From the IMG/VR virus record IMGVR_UViG_3300025870_000008, positions 16,843 to 80,842 of that record: a stretch of 64,000 bases of DNA. The stretch is one strand, 5' to 3'. Positions 5,281-13,489 of this stretch are shown piece after piece. Position 1 is the first letter of the stretch. The number at the start of each line of letters is the position of its first letter. The notes under the pieces are model-generated. The model was not told the origin of the DNA. It ran no database searches and saw only the letters and a program-made list of their open reading frames with translations. The position numbers and the translations under genes are program-made. Source of the DNA: a virus.

Positions 5281-5601
5281 TTAGCTAAGTGCTTTGATTA
5301 ATTCGTTTTCGTTTGTGTTACTAACAAGCGAGCGGTTAAGTACATTGTACAGAAAGCTTTCGATTATGTTTTCCAATTCTTCAACATCATAAGTTAAGGA
5401 GATTTCCTTTTCGTCTTCATCTTCGATAGATTCGACCTCGATGGAATCGACAAGCACGTTGCCATCTTCTGTCTCTAAAGTAGCGTTTACACTCATGCCA
5501 CCCTCAAAGTAGTTTTTACCTGTGTTAAAGTTTAGGTATACGTTTACAACGTTGTCGTCGATGCAGTCGATGGTGTCTAGTTCTAGTTCTTTAATGTTCA
5601 T
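5281..5601 (-). CDS. Acidic beta-rich hypothetical protein (106 aa)
   Basis: Acidic, with alternating strands (NVYLNFNTGKNYFEGG, VNATLETEDGNVLVDSIEVE) and a helical C-terminus. It is similar in length and charge to the protein at 3469-3813. It is the first gene of the minus-strand early block, diverging from the late region at 5.8 kb. It starts 6 bp after GATAGT. Family not recognised. Confidence 0.7.
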   Translation of the reverse strand: MNIKELELDTIDCIDDNVVNVYLNFNTGKNYFEGGMSVNATLETEDGNVLVDSIEVESIEDEDEKEISLTYDVEELENIIESFLYNVLNRSLVSNTNENELIKALS

Positions 5602-5607
5602 ACTATT

Positions 5608-5636
5608 ACTATCGTCTATTTACAGGTTGAAGTCAA
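5608..5636 (-). promoter_or_regulatory. Early-type promoter for the gene at 5601
   Basis: On the minus strand: TTGACT, 17 bp, GATAGT, 6 bp, ATG. The remaining space to 5826 holds C- and G-tracts (CCCGCCCCC near 5678, seven G near 5727) separated by T-runs. Confidence 0.7.
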
Positions 5637-5826
5637 ATTTATTTACGATTATTATTCAACTAAGTTTTTGCACGATCCCGCCCCCATTTTTTGAATTTTT
5701 TTTACAGGGTATGGTTCATTTTTAGCGGGGGGGTGGTTTTTCTCAAAAAGTCAAGACGAATTTCTCTGTGCAATTACATATGTGAAAAAAAAACCGACAA
5801 ACCTTTTTTTTACTGTACTCATATGT

Positions 5827-8790
5827 ATGTCCCTAATAGATTCACTGGAAGAATTCCGCGAGCAATATTTCCCGAAAATTTCGCCGCAAGCAGAATACAA
5901 GATTATTAAAAAAAACGACTCTCCTCAAAATAATGGTATATTTAATGATGCGAGATTGCTCTCTCTAAAGGAGTCTACCCGCACTCGCACGGGAAAAGAG
6001 AAAACTTCTTTGTTCGATAAATACAACCCAAATCCTGACCAAAGCATAAGTTTAGAAGATTATGCGTTAGCGAAAGAATCGATGGGAGAGGAGCCGTTTG
6101 CGCAACTTTACAGACAGCACGTCTTAGAAATACTTAACCCTACTTCTTATGAGTCGCAAGCTAGTTTTAGATATAAGGCTACAGCTAGTGACGATACATC
6201 CTCATGTGATAGCATGAAACCACAGCAGGTTTCAAATGACACATGGGACTTCGTTAAGTCGATCTATGATGATATTTGCGACGATGGTGGTGGCTGTGAC
6301 GAGGGAGTCGTAACAGATTGCGAAGGAACTTGCGGGGGCGGAAAAACCTTCGATTGTCTTGGTGTTTGCGGCGGAACCGCCGCAACTGATTCTGTAGGAC
6401 AATGTTGTGAGCCTTCAGAAATGGGATGCGATGGCAAGTGCGCAGGTGAACTTGGGATATCTTTTCAGAGAACGGATGCGAAAGGTGCTAGCGAATGCTG
6501 TGAAACCACTAATGTAGAATGTGTAAAGTGTACCAGAGAATCTGGAGAATCCTATACGATGTGTCCAGAACATGAATCACCTGGAGGTAATGACGGTGGT
6601 GGTAGCGGTGGTGGTAGTAGCAACAACGCTTCTACGAAGATATGCGAATCGATGTATTTGCCACCCTCTAACATTTTCGAAAAAGAAGGAAAAGCTGTAA
6701 AAATAAATTTTGAGTCTGTGCCAGAATTAAGCGGGGTATATATTCCTAAAAGCAATCTAGCAGACTCTTGGATTCTAAATAGTAACGGGATTAATATAGC
6801 CAAAATTGAAACTTTGAAAAGTTTCGAAGGAACTTGTTTGATTCATTGGGAACTTTCTTTTAAAACTCAAAACGGAGAATTGGTAGATGTCGACAGCTCA
6901 GAAGAGGAGTGGGACCGCAAAATTTCAGTTTTATCAAAAAAATTCAGTGTATCTTACCCTAATAAGATTTTACAAAAATTTGTTTCTACAGCGGAATCTT
7001 TAATAAAAACCAACCCATCAGAGGTAGAAATACGCGCGGCTGTCAACGAATTAAGAGAATACTTTGATTTTTGGCCTGACAAAAAAAATATTTTAGATTT
7101 CACTACTTCAAATATAAGTGCACGTGATTCGCTTGCCAACGCTTTAGATTTTGTTACTAATACATTAAGTGGTGCATATGAAACCCAAGCATCAAAAATC
7201 CGAGCAGAGGTCATTGACTACGACTATAATGTGCCTAGTGATGATACAAGTTCAGAATTTTGTGCAACTTCTTTATCTGGAGGGAAAACGGCTTTCCACT
7301 GGAAAGCTCCATTAAGAACCAACCAAACTGGATGGAGAATTGCCATCAAGATTGTTGATGGCATTGTTGATATTAATCATGATGTAAGTGCAGACAGATG
7401 TGGTCACACAGTAACCAGAAATGATTCGTGGGAGCAAATTGAGCTCATGAGGCGTTATAGTAATGGCAATACTGATACTGCAAAAACTTTACTGGTGAAT
7501 CAAATGGATTCTTGCTTAGAGTCTACTATATGCCCTTCATCGGACACTAAGTTAATTCAGAAAAAACTATCTTTTCGATGGGGCTGTAATTCAGTTTTCA
7601 GTTCTGAAGTTGTTACGGTTGATTTCTCAATAGAAAAAGATGCTATAGAAAATTATATAGATGTAAAAGTTTTAAGCTCATCAACTGAGTATTGCGACGG
7701 AGCAGATAATATTTATTTTGATAATGTAAAAATATTAGACGATAATTCAAATATTGAGGTTGACTATACTAGTCAAGTAGAAAAATATAAATATATTAAA
7801 AATGACGAACAATCTTCTACTTTTGAAGTATGGCTACGTATCAAGCATCCAACTATCACAAATGGAGCATTTGAGGATTTCATAGTTATTCAGCCAGCTC
7901 CAACCCCAACCGAAACTCAAACTCAAACTCAAACTCAAACTAACTTTCAATCTTCCTCCTTAGGTAATTTTAAGTTTTACGCAATGAAAGAAGACTTGGG
8001 GTATTTAGAAACTTGTTCGGCTGGATATTTTGTTTTATCTCTGAAGAAGTATAATGAAAATAATTTCGTACAACAAGGAACAAATAAAGTTTTTTCCAGC
8101 GGCTCTTCGGGGTCAAATATGTACAATGTTCCATTTTTAACTCTTGGAGACGAAGGTTCAGAGATTGCAATTGACGCTGGAGACACTATTAAATTAAGGT
8201 ATAGAGCTATGCCTCTGTCAGGCAGTCCTTACCTGGGTACAGGATGTTATTCTTTTTATCAAAAACCCAATAAGATTTCTATTGAACATGGAAATGTTGA
8301 AGATACTGGTGCTACGTCCAATCCAGTTATTACTGGATGGTTAAAAAATGCTGAATTAGCTAATTCTAGCAGTGAGGCATTTACTGATTTTGAATATACA
8401 TTCTCGGAATCCGACGGGGACAAATTGACCTGGTGTGCAGTAATGAAAAGTGCCCCAATTACTGACTTTAAGGTTTCTGGAGGGGGCCTCGGGTCACCTT
8501 TCTATAATTTTATATTCCAGCATCCATATGGTAATGAAATTACCACATCTAGCTTACGGCTAGTCCCTGGGCTTACCTATACTTTCACTGCAGATGGAAT
8601 AAGTGCATCTCACCCGTTCTCGATTGGGCCTAGCTATGGTAATACTTCTCTAGGGTGGGTCAGCGGCTCTGCTTTAACAGGTAGTTCGGGGACTATAACG
8701 GTTGATGTTCCTTCTGATTACAGTGGTGATCTTTATTATTTTTGCAAACATCACACTAGCATGATGTCTGAAATACAAATTTTAAATTAA
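5827..8790 (+). CDS. Large Cys-rich virion-type protein with cupredoxin-like C-terminus (987 aa)
   Basis: After a polar N-terminal region come Cys-rich modules of the type DCxGxCGG (about residues 155-245), a Gly/Ser linker, a long beta-rich middle with scattered cysteines, a linker made of (ACTCAA)4 (TETQTQTQT, about residue 700), and a final domain of about 90 residues. That last domain has SHPF and, near the end, YYFCKHHTSMM: a His and a C-x2-H-x2-M set spaced as in type 1 copper sites of amicyanin-like cupredoxins. Role is inferred: a virion surface or adhesion protein. The ATG at 5827 is preferred, but a GTG at 5782 would add a short basic plus hydrophobic N-terminus resembling a signal peptide. 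Confidence 0.75.
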   Translation: MSLIDSLEEFREQYFPKISPQAEYKIIKKNDSPQNNGIFNDARLLSLKESTRTRTGKEKTSLFDKYNPNPDQSISLEDYALAKESMGEEPFAQLYRQHVLEILNPTSYESQASFRYKATASDDTSSCDSMKPQQVSNDTWDFVKSIYDDICDDGGGCDEGVVTDCEGTCGGGKTFDCLGVCGGTAATDSVGQCCEPSEMGCDGKCAGELGISFQRTDAKGASECCETTNVECVKCTRESGESYTMCPEHESPGGNDGGGSGGGSSNNASTKICESMYLPPSNIFEKEGKAVKINFESVPELSGVYIPKSNLADSWILNSNGINIAKIETLKSFEGTCLIHWELSFKTQNGELVDVDSSEEEWDRKISVLSKKFSVSYPNKILQKFVSTAESLIKTNPSEVEIRAAVNELREYFDFWPDKKNILDFTTSNISARDSLANALDFVTNTLSGAYETQASKIRAEVIDYDYNVPSDDTSSEFCATSLSGGKTAFHWKAPLRTNQTGWRIAIKIVDGIVDINHDVSADRCGHTVTRNDSWEQIELMRRYSNGNTDTAKTLLVNQMDSCLESTICPSSDTKLIQKKLSFRWGCNSVFSSEVVTVDFSIEKDAIENYIDVKVLSSSTEYCDGADNIYFDNVKILDDNSNIEVDYTSQVEKYKYIKNDEQSSTFEVWLRIKHPTITNGAFEDFIVIQPAPTPTETQTQTQTQTNFQSSSLGNFKFYAMKEDLGYLETCSAGYFVLSLKKYNENNFVQQGTNKVFSSGSSGSNMYNVPFLTLGDEGSEIAIDAGDTIKLRYRAMPLSGSPYLGTGCYSFYQKPNKISIEHGNVEDTGATSNPVITGWLKNAELANSSSEAFTDFEYTFSESDGDKLTWCAVMKSAPITDFKVSGGGLGSPFYNFIFQHPYGNEITTSSLRLVPGLTYTFTADGISASHPFSIGPSYGNTSLGWVSGSALTGSSGTITVDVPSDYSGDLYYFCKHHTSMMSEIQILN
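7915..7938 (+). repeat. (ACTCAA)4 microsatellite coding a TQ linker
   Basis: Four perfect 6 bp copies in frame inside the 987 aa protein gene, encoding alternating Thr-Gln. It continues the Pro/Thr/Glu linker before it and could vary in copy number by slippage without breaking the frame. Confidence 0.85.
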
Positions 8791-8815
8791 TAAAAATCAT
8801 TTGTATTGAAAAATA

Positions 8816-8820
8816 GTGTA
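8816..8820 (+). promoter_or_regulatory. Late-type GTGTA box upstream of phoH
   Basis: GTGTA preceded by an A/T run, 29 bp before the ATG at 8845; TATAATT lies between. One of twelve such boxes in front of plus-strand genes. Confidence 0.4.
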
Positions 8821-8844
8821 AATAGAATTATACTATAATTAAAT

Positions 8845-9573
8845 ATGCCAAGAAAGAAAAAACCTGAAATTGATAATGATCAGGATATAGATAGAATAGT
8901 TGGTTCAATCAGAAAAACAAAAATTAAAACACATAAATTTGAGTTTTCTGAAAAGCAAAGCGAGCTATTAAAAATTATTTTTGACAAAGATACAAAAGTA
9001 GTATTTATATCTGGCCCAGCGGGAACAAGTAAAACGTTTATGACGATTTATGCAGCGATTCACTTGTTTAACATGAACAATGATTACTCCATCGGATACG
9101 TGAGATCAATCATTGAGAGTGCTGACAGAGGAATGGGAGCACTTCCTGGAACTGTAGATGAAAAGTTTTGTCCATTCATGATGCCTTTAAACGATAAGCT
9201 GCATGAGCTCACAAGCTCTTCTGAAGCTAAAACGATGGTAGACAAAGGTATTGTATCCGCAATGCCAATAAACTACCTCAGGGGGGCTAGTTTTAAAGAT
9301 CAGATAATTATCGCCGACGAATCTCAAAACTTCACATCGAAAGAACTCATAACTCTATTAACAAGAATTGGAGAAAACACAAAAATGTTAATTTGCGGTG
9401 ATCCAATGCAAAGTGATATCAATGGAAAAAGCGGTTACCAGCCCATTATGAATATTTTTGATGATGAGCATAGTAAAAAACTAGGTATACATAATTTTCA
9501 TTTTGACCATAGAGATATTAAGCGTAGTGAAATATTAAAATTTATTGTTAAAAAGTTAGAAAAACTAAAATAA
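8845..9573 (+). CDS. phoH: PhoH-like P-loop ATPase
   Basis: 242 aa. Walker A GPAGTSKT lies at about residue 57, and Walker B with the PhoH-type IIIADESQNF at about 154. GDPMQSDI (about 190) and the RSEILKF tail also match the family. PhoH-like proteins are ATPases with RNA-binding or helicase-like activity; their job in phages is unsettled, though they are very common in marine phages. The N-terminal 40 residues are basic and charged. It stands alone between a structural gene and the protease gene, with a GTGTA box upstream. Confidence 0.9.
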   Translation: MPRKKKPEIDNDQDIDRIVGSIRKTKIKTHKFEFSEKQSELLKIIFDKDTKVVFISGPAGTSKTFMTIYAAIHLFNMNNDYSIGYVRSIIESADRGMGALPGTVDEKFCPFMMPLNDKLHELTSSSEAKTMVDKGIVSAMPINYLRGASFKDQIIIADESQNFTSKELITLLTRIGENTKMLICGDPMQSDINGKSGYQPIMNIFDDEHSKKLGIHNFHFDHRDIKRSEILKFIVKKLEKLK

Positions 9574-9694
9574 AGTTGTAATTTAATAATAAATTAACTT
9601 CTTTAAAAGGGTATTTTTATTGAAATAGAGGGTTTTAAGCTTCTGTGTGGACTATATTTTTTTACACAATGAAGGTTTATTTTTTGGTCTAAAA

Positions 9695-9703
9695 GTGTAT
9701 AAT
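9695..9703 (+). promoter_or_regulatory. Late-type GTGTATAAT box upstream of the subtilisin gene
   Basis: GTGTATAAT, preceded by an A-run, 20 bp before the ATG at 9715. It combines the GTGTA box with a TATAAT -10-like sequence. The rest of the gap from 9574 is AT-rich with no gene. Confidence 0.45.
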
Positions 9704-9714
9704 TTAATACTGGC

Positions 9715-10896
9715 ATGATTGACCAAATGCAAATTATAAAACATATAAAAACTAACTTACCTATAGTTTGTTTAGATCAAATAATAAAATACGAGGATAG
9801 CCAAATAGTGGACTGGGGCTTAGTACAAAATAAAATTCCAGAAACCTGGAAGGTTACAAAGGGCGAGGGCGTAAAAGTTATGGTGATTGATACTGGCCAC
9901 CCAGTCCACTCAGATATAGGCGGCAATGTGATTATAGGAGATAACTTTGTAGAAGATGAGCCTCATGAAGATCTTAATGGGCATCAAACTCATTGCACTG
10001 GAATTATATGCGCTAAAAACAATAAATTTGGCATGGTTGGGGTTGCTCCAGAGGTTCAATGTATATCAGTTAAAGCATTAAATAAAAACGGCTCTGGTAG
10101 CTTTAATGGTTTAGCTAAAGCTTTAGACTATGCGGTAAAAATAAAACCAGATATAGTTTCCATGAGTTTAGGGTCTCCAACTTACAGTGCATTAATCCAT
10201 AAAAAAATAAAAACTTTATATAATTTAAATATTCCTGTAGTATGTGCAGCGGGAAACTCTGGTAATGGCGGTGTTAATTATCCAGCGGCGTTTGAGGAAA
10301 CGATAGCGGTAGCTTCCTACAATAAGCGGGGTGGAATATCTTTTTTTTCATCAAAGGGCGAAGAGGTTGATTGGGCAGCTCCAGGGGAAAAAATATATAG
10401 TACATATTTAGGCAATAAGTATTCTGTGCTAAGCGGAACTTCTATGGCTTGCCCATTTTTGGTTGGAATTATAGCTTTAATGTTGTCGAAACACAGGTTG
10501 GAAGAGTCTCAGACTGGATACAATGACTGTAAAACAATTTCCCAAATCAAAGAGCATTTATTGAAGTATACACAAGATAAGGGGGCTAAGGGAAAAGATA
10601 ATCAATGGGGATATGGAGTAATAAATACAAAGGAAATGATCCTAGATAAAAATCCCGATGATGAATTTCCCGAGCCCCCTTTGGCACCCAAACCCAAGCC
10701 TGAACCTAAGCCTGAACCCGCCCCAAGCTTCTTAAAAAAGCATTTAGCATGGGTTGTACTCGGATTTTTCTTGTTAACAGTTGTGGCGTTTTATATTGCA
10801 TCGACTATTCAAGATGATAGCAATATAGATATTCCATACATTGATGAACAAGGAAATGTAGACTGGGACAAAAAATTTAAACTAGAAACACAATGA
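9715..10896 (+). CDS. Subtilisin-like serine protease with C-terminal membrane anchor
   Basis: 393 aa, peptidase family S8. The catalytic triad is visible: Asp in VMVIDTGH (about residue 58), His in NGHQTHCTG (about 90) and Ser in SGTSMACP (about 243), with the oxyanion Asn in AAGNSGNGG (about 180). After the catalytic domain comes a Pro/Lys/Glu-rich linker (about 315-338), a hydrophobic segment WVVLGFFLLTVVAFYIA (about 345-361) and a short acidic tail. There is no N-terminal signal peptide, so the catalytic domain probably stays cytoplasmic. It may mature virion proteins or attack host proteins at the membrane; neither is shown. It overlaps the next gene by 4 bp. Confidence 0.9.
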   Translation: MIDQMQIIKHIKTNLPIVCLDQIIKYEDSQIVDWGLVQNKIPETWKVTKGEGVKVMVIDTGHPVHSDIGGNVIIGDNFVEDEPHEDLNGHQTHCTGIICAKNNKFGMVGVAPEVQCISVKALNKNGSGSFNGLAKALDYAVKIKPDIVSMSLGSPTYSALIHKKIKTLYNLNIPVVCAAGNSGNGGVNYPAAFEETIAVASYNKRGGISFFSSKGEEVDWAAPGEKIYSTYLGNKYSVLSGTSMACPFLVGIIALMLSKHRLEESQTGYNDCKTISQIKEHLLKYTQDKGAKGKDNQWGYGVINTKEMILDKNPDDEFPEPPLAPKPKPEPKPEPAPSFLKKHLAWVVLGFFLLTVVAFYIASTIQDDSNIDIPYIDEQGNVDWDKKFKLETQ

Positions 10897-11084
10897 AAGA
10901 AGGTAAAACAATTCATTTTCATTATAATAACGAGGTTAAAACAGGGTTGATTTTAAAAATTTATACCCAAATAGGTGGGGAAAACCATCGGGAAGTAATG
11001 GTGGTAATTAGAATAAATGAGGAAAGCGGTCTTTTCGAGCAGGGTACGATAAATATAAAACATTCCGACTTACACTTAATTTAA
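10893..11084 (+). CDS. Small beta-rich hypothetical protein (63 aa)
   Basis: A 63-residue protein with strands TIHFHYNNEVKTGLILKIYT and EVMVVIRINE, likely a small barrel. The ATG overlaps the TGA of the protease gene (ATGA), so it is translationally coupled to it and may work with it. Family not recognised. Confidence 0.65.
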   Translation: MKEGKTIHFHYNNEVKTGLILKIYTQIGGENHREVMVVIRINEESGLFEQGTINIKHSDLHLI

Positions 11085-11113
11085 TTAAAATAGAAAAAAA
11101 CCAAAATTATCCG

Positions 11114-11119
11114 TATAAT
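11114..11119 (+). promoter_or_regulatory. TATAAT box upstream of 11127
   Basis: CCGTATAATATG: a TATAAT box 7 bp before the ATG at 11127, without a clear TTGACA. It may be a variant of the GTGTATAAT box at 9695. Confidence 0.35.
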
Positions 11120-11126
11120 ATGTTAT

Positions 11127-11369
11127 ATGGACATGGTAATATCTTCTTTAGTTGGCGCTGTTTCAGCTATTATTGTGGCATTTATACATTTAAAAAATGC
11201 TAAGAAACAAAAAGACAAAACTTGCGAAAAAATAATCAATAGTTTAAATGTTGATCGGGGTAATATAATTATTATTGATTCTGATAGCCGAAAGGGTTTT
11301 GATTTTAAAGGTAAAATCAAACATTTCTCAAAAGGGAGTGAAAGTAAGGTGTACATTCTAATAAGATGA
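11127..11369 (+). CDS. Small membrane protein (80 aa)
   Basis: An N-terminal membrane segment (VISSLVGAVSAIIVAFIHL, residues about 4-22) is followed by a basic stretch (KNAKKQKDK) and a short soluble beta-rich domain. The positive-inside rule puts the soluble part in the cytoplasm. It overlaps the zinc-ribbon gene by 4 bp and leads a unit with that gene and the sigma-like gene. Function unknown. Confidence 0.65.
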   Translation: MDMVISSLVGAVSAIIVAFIHLKNAKKQKDKTCEKIINSLNVDRGNIIIIDSDSRKGFDFKGKIKHFSKGSESKVYILIR

Positions 11370-11659
11370 GTGTTAAATATTGCCCCCACTGCGGAGAAAA
11401 AAATACTTTCGTTGGGAAAGCTCCTAATTTTTGTAACTATTGCGGTTCCAGCTTTAGCTCTAAAAGTATTAGTTTAAATAATCGATCTAACTCCACAACC
11501 AATACTGAACAAATTGAAACTTTTGATGCTGATTATACGGATGCAAATTACGTGCCTAATATAACTAAATTAAGTTATGAAACAGAAGGTTTTCAAAAGA
11601 AAACTTTTAAATTTGACGAGTTAATCAGTGAAGAACAACGAAAAACCCAAGAAACCTAG
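11366..11659 (+). CDS. Zinc-ribbon protein (97 aa)
   Basis: Residues 6-28 hold a four-cysteine zinc ribbon of the form CPHCGEKN...CNYCGSSF. The remaining 65 residues are Ser/Thr/Asn-rich and then acidic, probably disordered. Short zinc ribbons of this kind often contact nucleic acid or RNA polymerase. It starts by ATGA overlap with the upstream gene and its 3' end overlaps the sigma-like gene by 32 bp, so the two may act together in transcription (inference). Confidence 0.7.
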   Translation: MSVKYCPHCGEKNTFVGKAPNFCNYCGSSFSSKSISLNNRSNSTTNTEQIETFDADYTDANYVPNITKLSYETEGFQKKTFKFDELISEEQRKTQET

Positions 11660-12368
11660 AGGCAGGCCTAGGAAAAAAACTTTTGAGGATAATCAAGATT
11701 TTATATTTGAAAAAATAAATCTTAGAAAAAACTCTTGGTTTTTAAGTTCCGTAAGTTGGATATCGTGGGAGGATGTCAGCCAGATTGTTGCTCAACACAT
11801 TTATACAAAATGGCACCTTTGGGACCAAAAGAGACCTTTAACACCTTGGGTAAACAGAATTATAACCAATCAAATCAAAAATTTATTAAGAAATTACTAT
11901 GGTAATTTTTTAAGACCCTGTTCTCAGTGCCCTTTCAATAACACGGGGTCTATAGACTACTTAAACGAAAAAGAAAATGGGTGCTCTTGGACTAAATCTG
12001 GTAAGCAAGACTGCACATGCCCTTTGTTTAAAAAATGGAATAATACAAAAAAACATTCTTTTCATATAAATACTGCTAGTAGTATAGAAAGTTTAACCAC
12101 GGAGCAATCCTCTAGGGATAAAAATTTCAATATTGATCGTTCAACTGAAAAACTGCACGTTTATATGAAATCCCATTTAAACCCAAAGCAATACAAAATA
12201 TACAAAATGCTTTACATAGAACATAAAAGCCCTCAGGAGACAGCTCAATCTTTAGGCTACAAGAGTAGTGAAAAGGGTAGGCATGCTGGATATAAACAAA
12301 TTAAAAATTTTGAAAAACAGTTTAAAGAACAAGCTAAAAAAATAATTAAAAAATATGACATTATCTAA
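11628..12368 (+). CDS. Sigma-70-family-like transcription factor with AT-hook and Cys insert
   Basis: 246 aa. The N-terminus is AT-hook-like (KPRGRPRKK, residues about 8-16). A sigma region 2-like helical segment (DVSQIVAQHIYTKW...TPWVNRIITNQIKNLLRN, about 50-90) is followed by a cluster of five cysteines (CSQC...C...CTC, about 98-130). A region 4-like helix-turn-helix (LNPKQYKIYKMLYIEHK, ETAQSLGYKS, about 184-225) ends the protein. The overall layout resembles phage late sigma factors. The start is a GTG inside the zinc-ribbon gene; no in-frame ATG is available before region 2. Its likely role is to direct RNA polymerase to late promoters. Confidence 0.65.
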   Translation: MKNNEKPKKPRGRPRKKTFEDNQDFIFEKINLRKNSWFLSSVSWISWEDVSQIVAQHIYTKWHLWDQKRPLTPWVNRIITNQIKNLLRNYYGNFLRPCSQCPFNNTGSIDYLNEKENGCSWTKSGKQDCTCPLFKKWNNTKKHSFHINTASSIESLTTEQSSRDKNFNIDRSTEKLHVYMKSHLNPKQYKIYKMLYIEHKSPQETAQSLGYKSSEKGRHAGYKQIKNFEKQFKEQAKKIIKKYDII

Positions 12369-13404
12369 GGAGCAAAAACAATTTATTATTGATAATTTTA
12401 ATAAAACACCCGATTTGATTGAACTTACTAGGCAAGTATTTGATAACGAAGAGTTGGACGGTAGGACAAAAGAAGGTCGAGCGGTTCGTAAGTTTTTGGT
12501 TGAAAGAGGTTTGAAATTCAATACAACACAAAAACAAAAGAAAGAGGAGATTGAGTTCTCTCAGGAACAAAAAGAATTTATGATTCAGTATGCCAAAGAA
12601 GGTATGACGGCATATGAAATTTCAAAAATATTATTTCCTGAAGTTAATGTTACAAACTTAAGCAAGGAAGTTACAGAAGTTGCTAAGTTTATAGAAGATG
12701 TTGATTTTAGGCTTATGCATCCATCTGAAAACGCATTAAATGCTCAATATTTCCCTCCAAAATCAAATTCTAGAGTCATTAAAAAGATTAACGAATACTG
12801 CCAAGAAGAAATCGATGAAAAGCAGGTGAGTCGCGGGGAAATGGACAATATAGAGAGCACGATGAAGTTTTTGGCGGCACCTCGGTTTATTCAGGTTATT
12901 AACACTTATACATCTGTAGATGATAGAAAACTCTTTGAAGCTGAATATACAAGATCTGTATGGGATAAACCAGACTTAACAAGTGATGAATTAAATTTAT
13001 ATATCAATGTTTGTATGGATTATATACATTTAAAAAATATAAGTAAAGCTATTAATAAATTAAATAGAATGTTTGAAGATTGTGAAGATCAACAAGATAT
13101 GACTGTTAGATTAGCAGAACTATTAAAAACAAAGAGTGAAGAATATAATCAATGTGAAAAGAGACAAGAAACATTGATAGCTAGATTAAATGGAGATAGA
13201 AAAGAAAGAATAAAGAATAAACATAAAGATAATGCATCTATATTATCGTTAGTAAGATTGTTTCAAAATGAAGCTGATAGAAACAGGATGATAGACATGG
13301 CTGAGAAGCAAAAAATGCTAATCGCCCAAGAAGTTGATAATATAGAGAGGATGGATGTCTGGAAGGCTAGAGTACTCGGAATCGCTAAAGATGATGTTTT
13401 ATAG
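12355..13404 (+). CDS. Probable terminase small subunit or DNA-packaging protein
   Basis: 349 aa. The N-terminus carries two similar helix-turn-helix-like units: LSKEQKQFIIDNF...LIELTRQVF (about 3-26) and FSQEQKEFMIQYA...AYEISKILF (about 64-90). The rest is long charged helices (about 205-310) suggesting a coiled-coil oligomer. DNA-binding N-terminus, helical body and position two genes before TerL suit a small terminase, though the length is above the usual 150-200 residues. It overlaps the sigma-like gene by 14 bp. Confidence 0.55.
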   Translation: MTLSKEQKQFIIDNFNKTPDLIELTRQVFDNEELDGRTKEGRAVRKFLVERGLKFNTTQKQKKEEIEFSQEQKEFMIQYAKEGMTAYEISKILFPEVNVTNLSKEVTEVAKFIEDVDFRLMHPSENALNAQYFPPKSNSRVIKKINEYCQEEIDEKQVSRGEMDNIESTMKFLAAPRFIQVINTYTSVDDRKLFEAEYTRSVWDKPDLTSDELNLYINVCMDYIHLKNISKAINKLNRMFEDCEDQQDMTVRLAELLKTKSEEYNQCEKRQETLIARLNGDRKERIKNKHKDNASILSLVRLFQNEADRNRMIDMAEKQKMLIAQEVDNIERMDVWKARVLGIAKDDVL

Positions 13405-13489
13405 CCTAGACGGGGGTTTTCGCGGTACTTCTATCTCTTGTTGCCATTTAAGGCAATTGGAGAGAAAGGAACAATTTCTTTTTTAAAAA

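Noticed and set aside
5782-5826. GTG start at 5782 giving a signal-peptide-like N-terminus to the 987 aa protein
   Set aside because: Kept only as an alternative: the ATG at 5827 begins a more typical structural N-terminus, and no ribosome-binding site favours the GTG.
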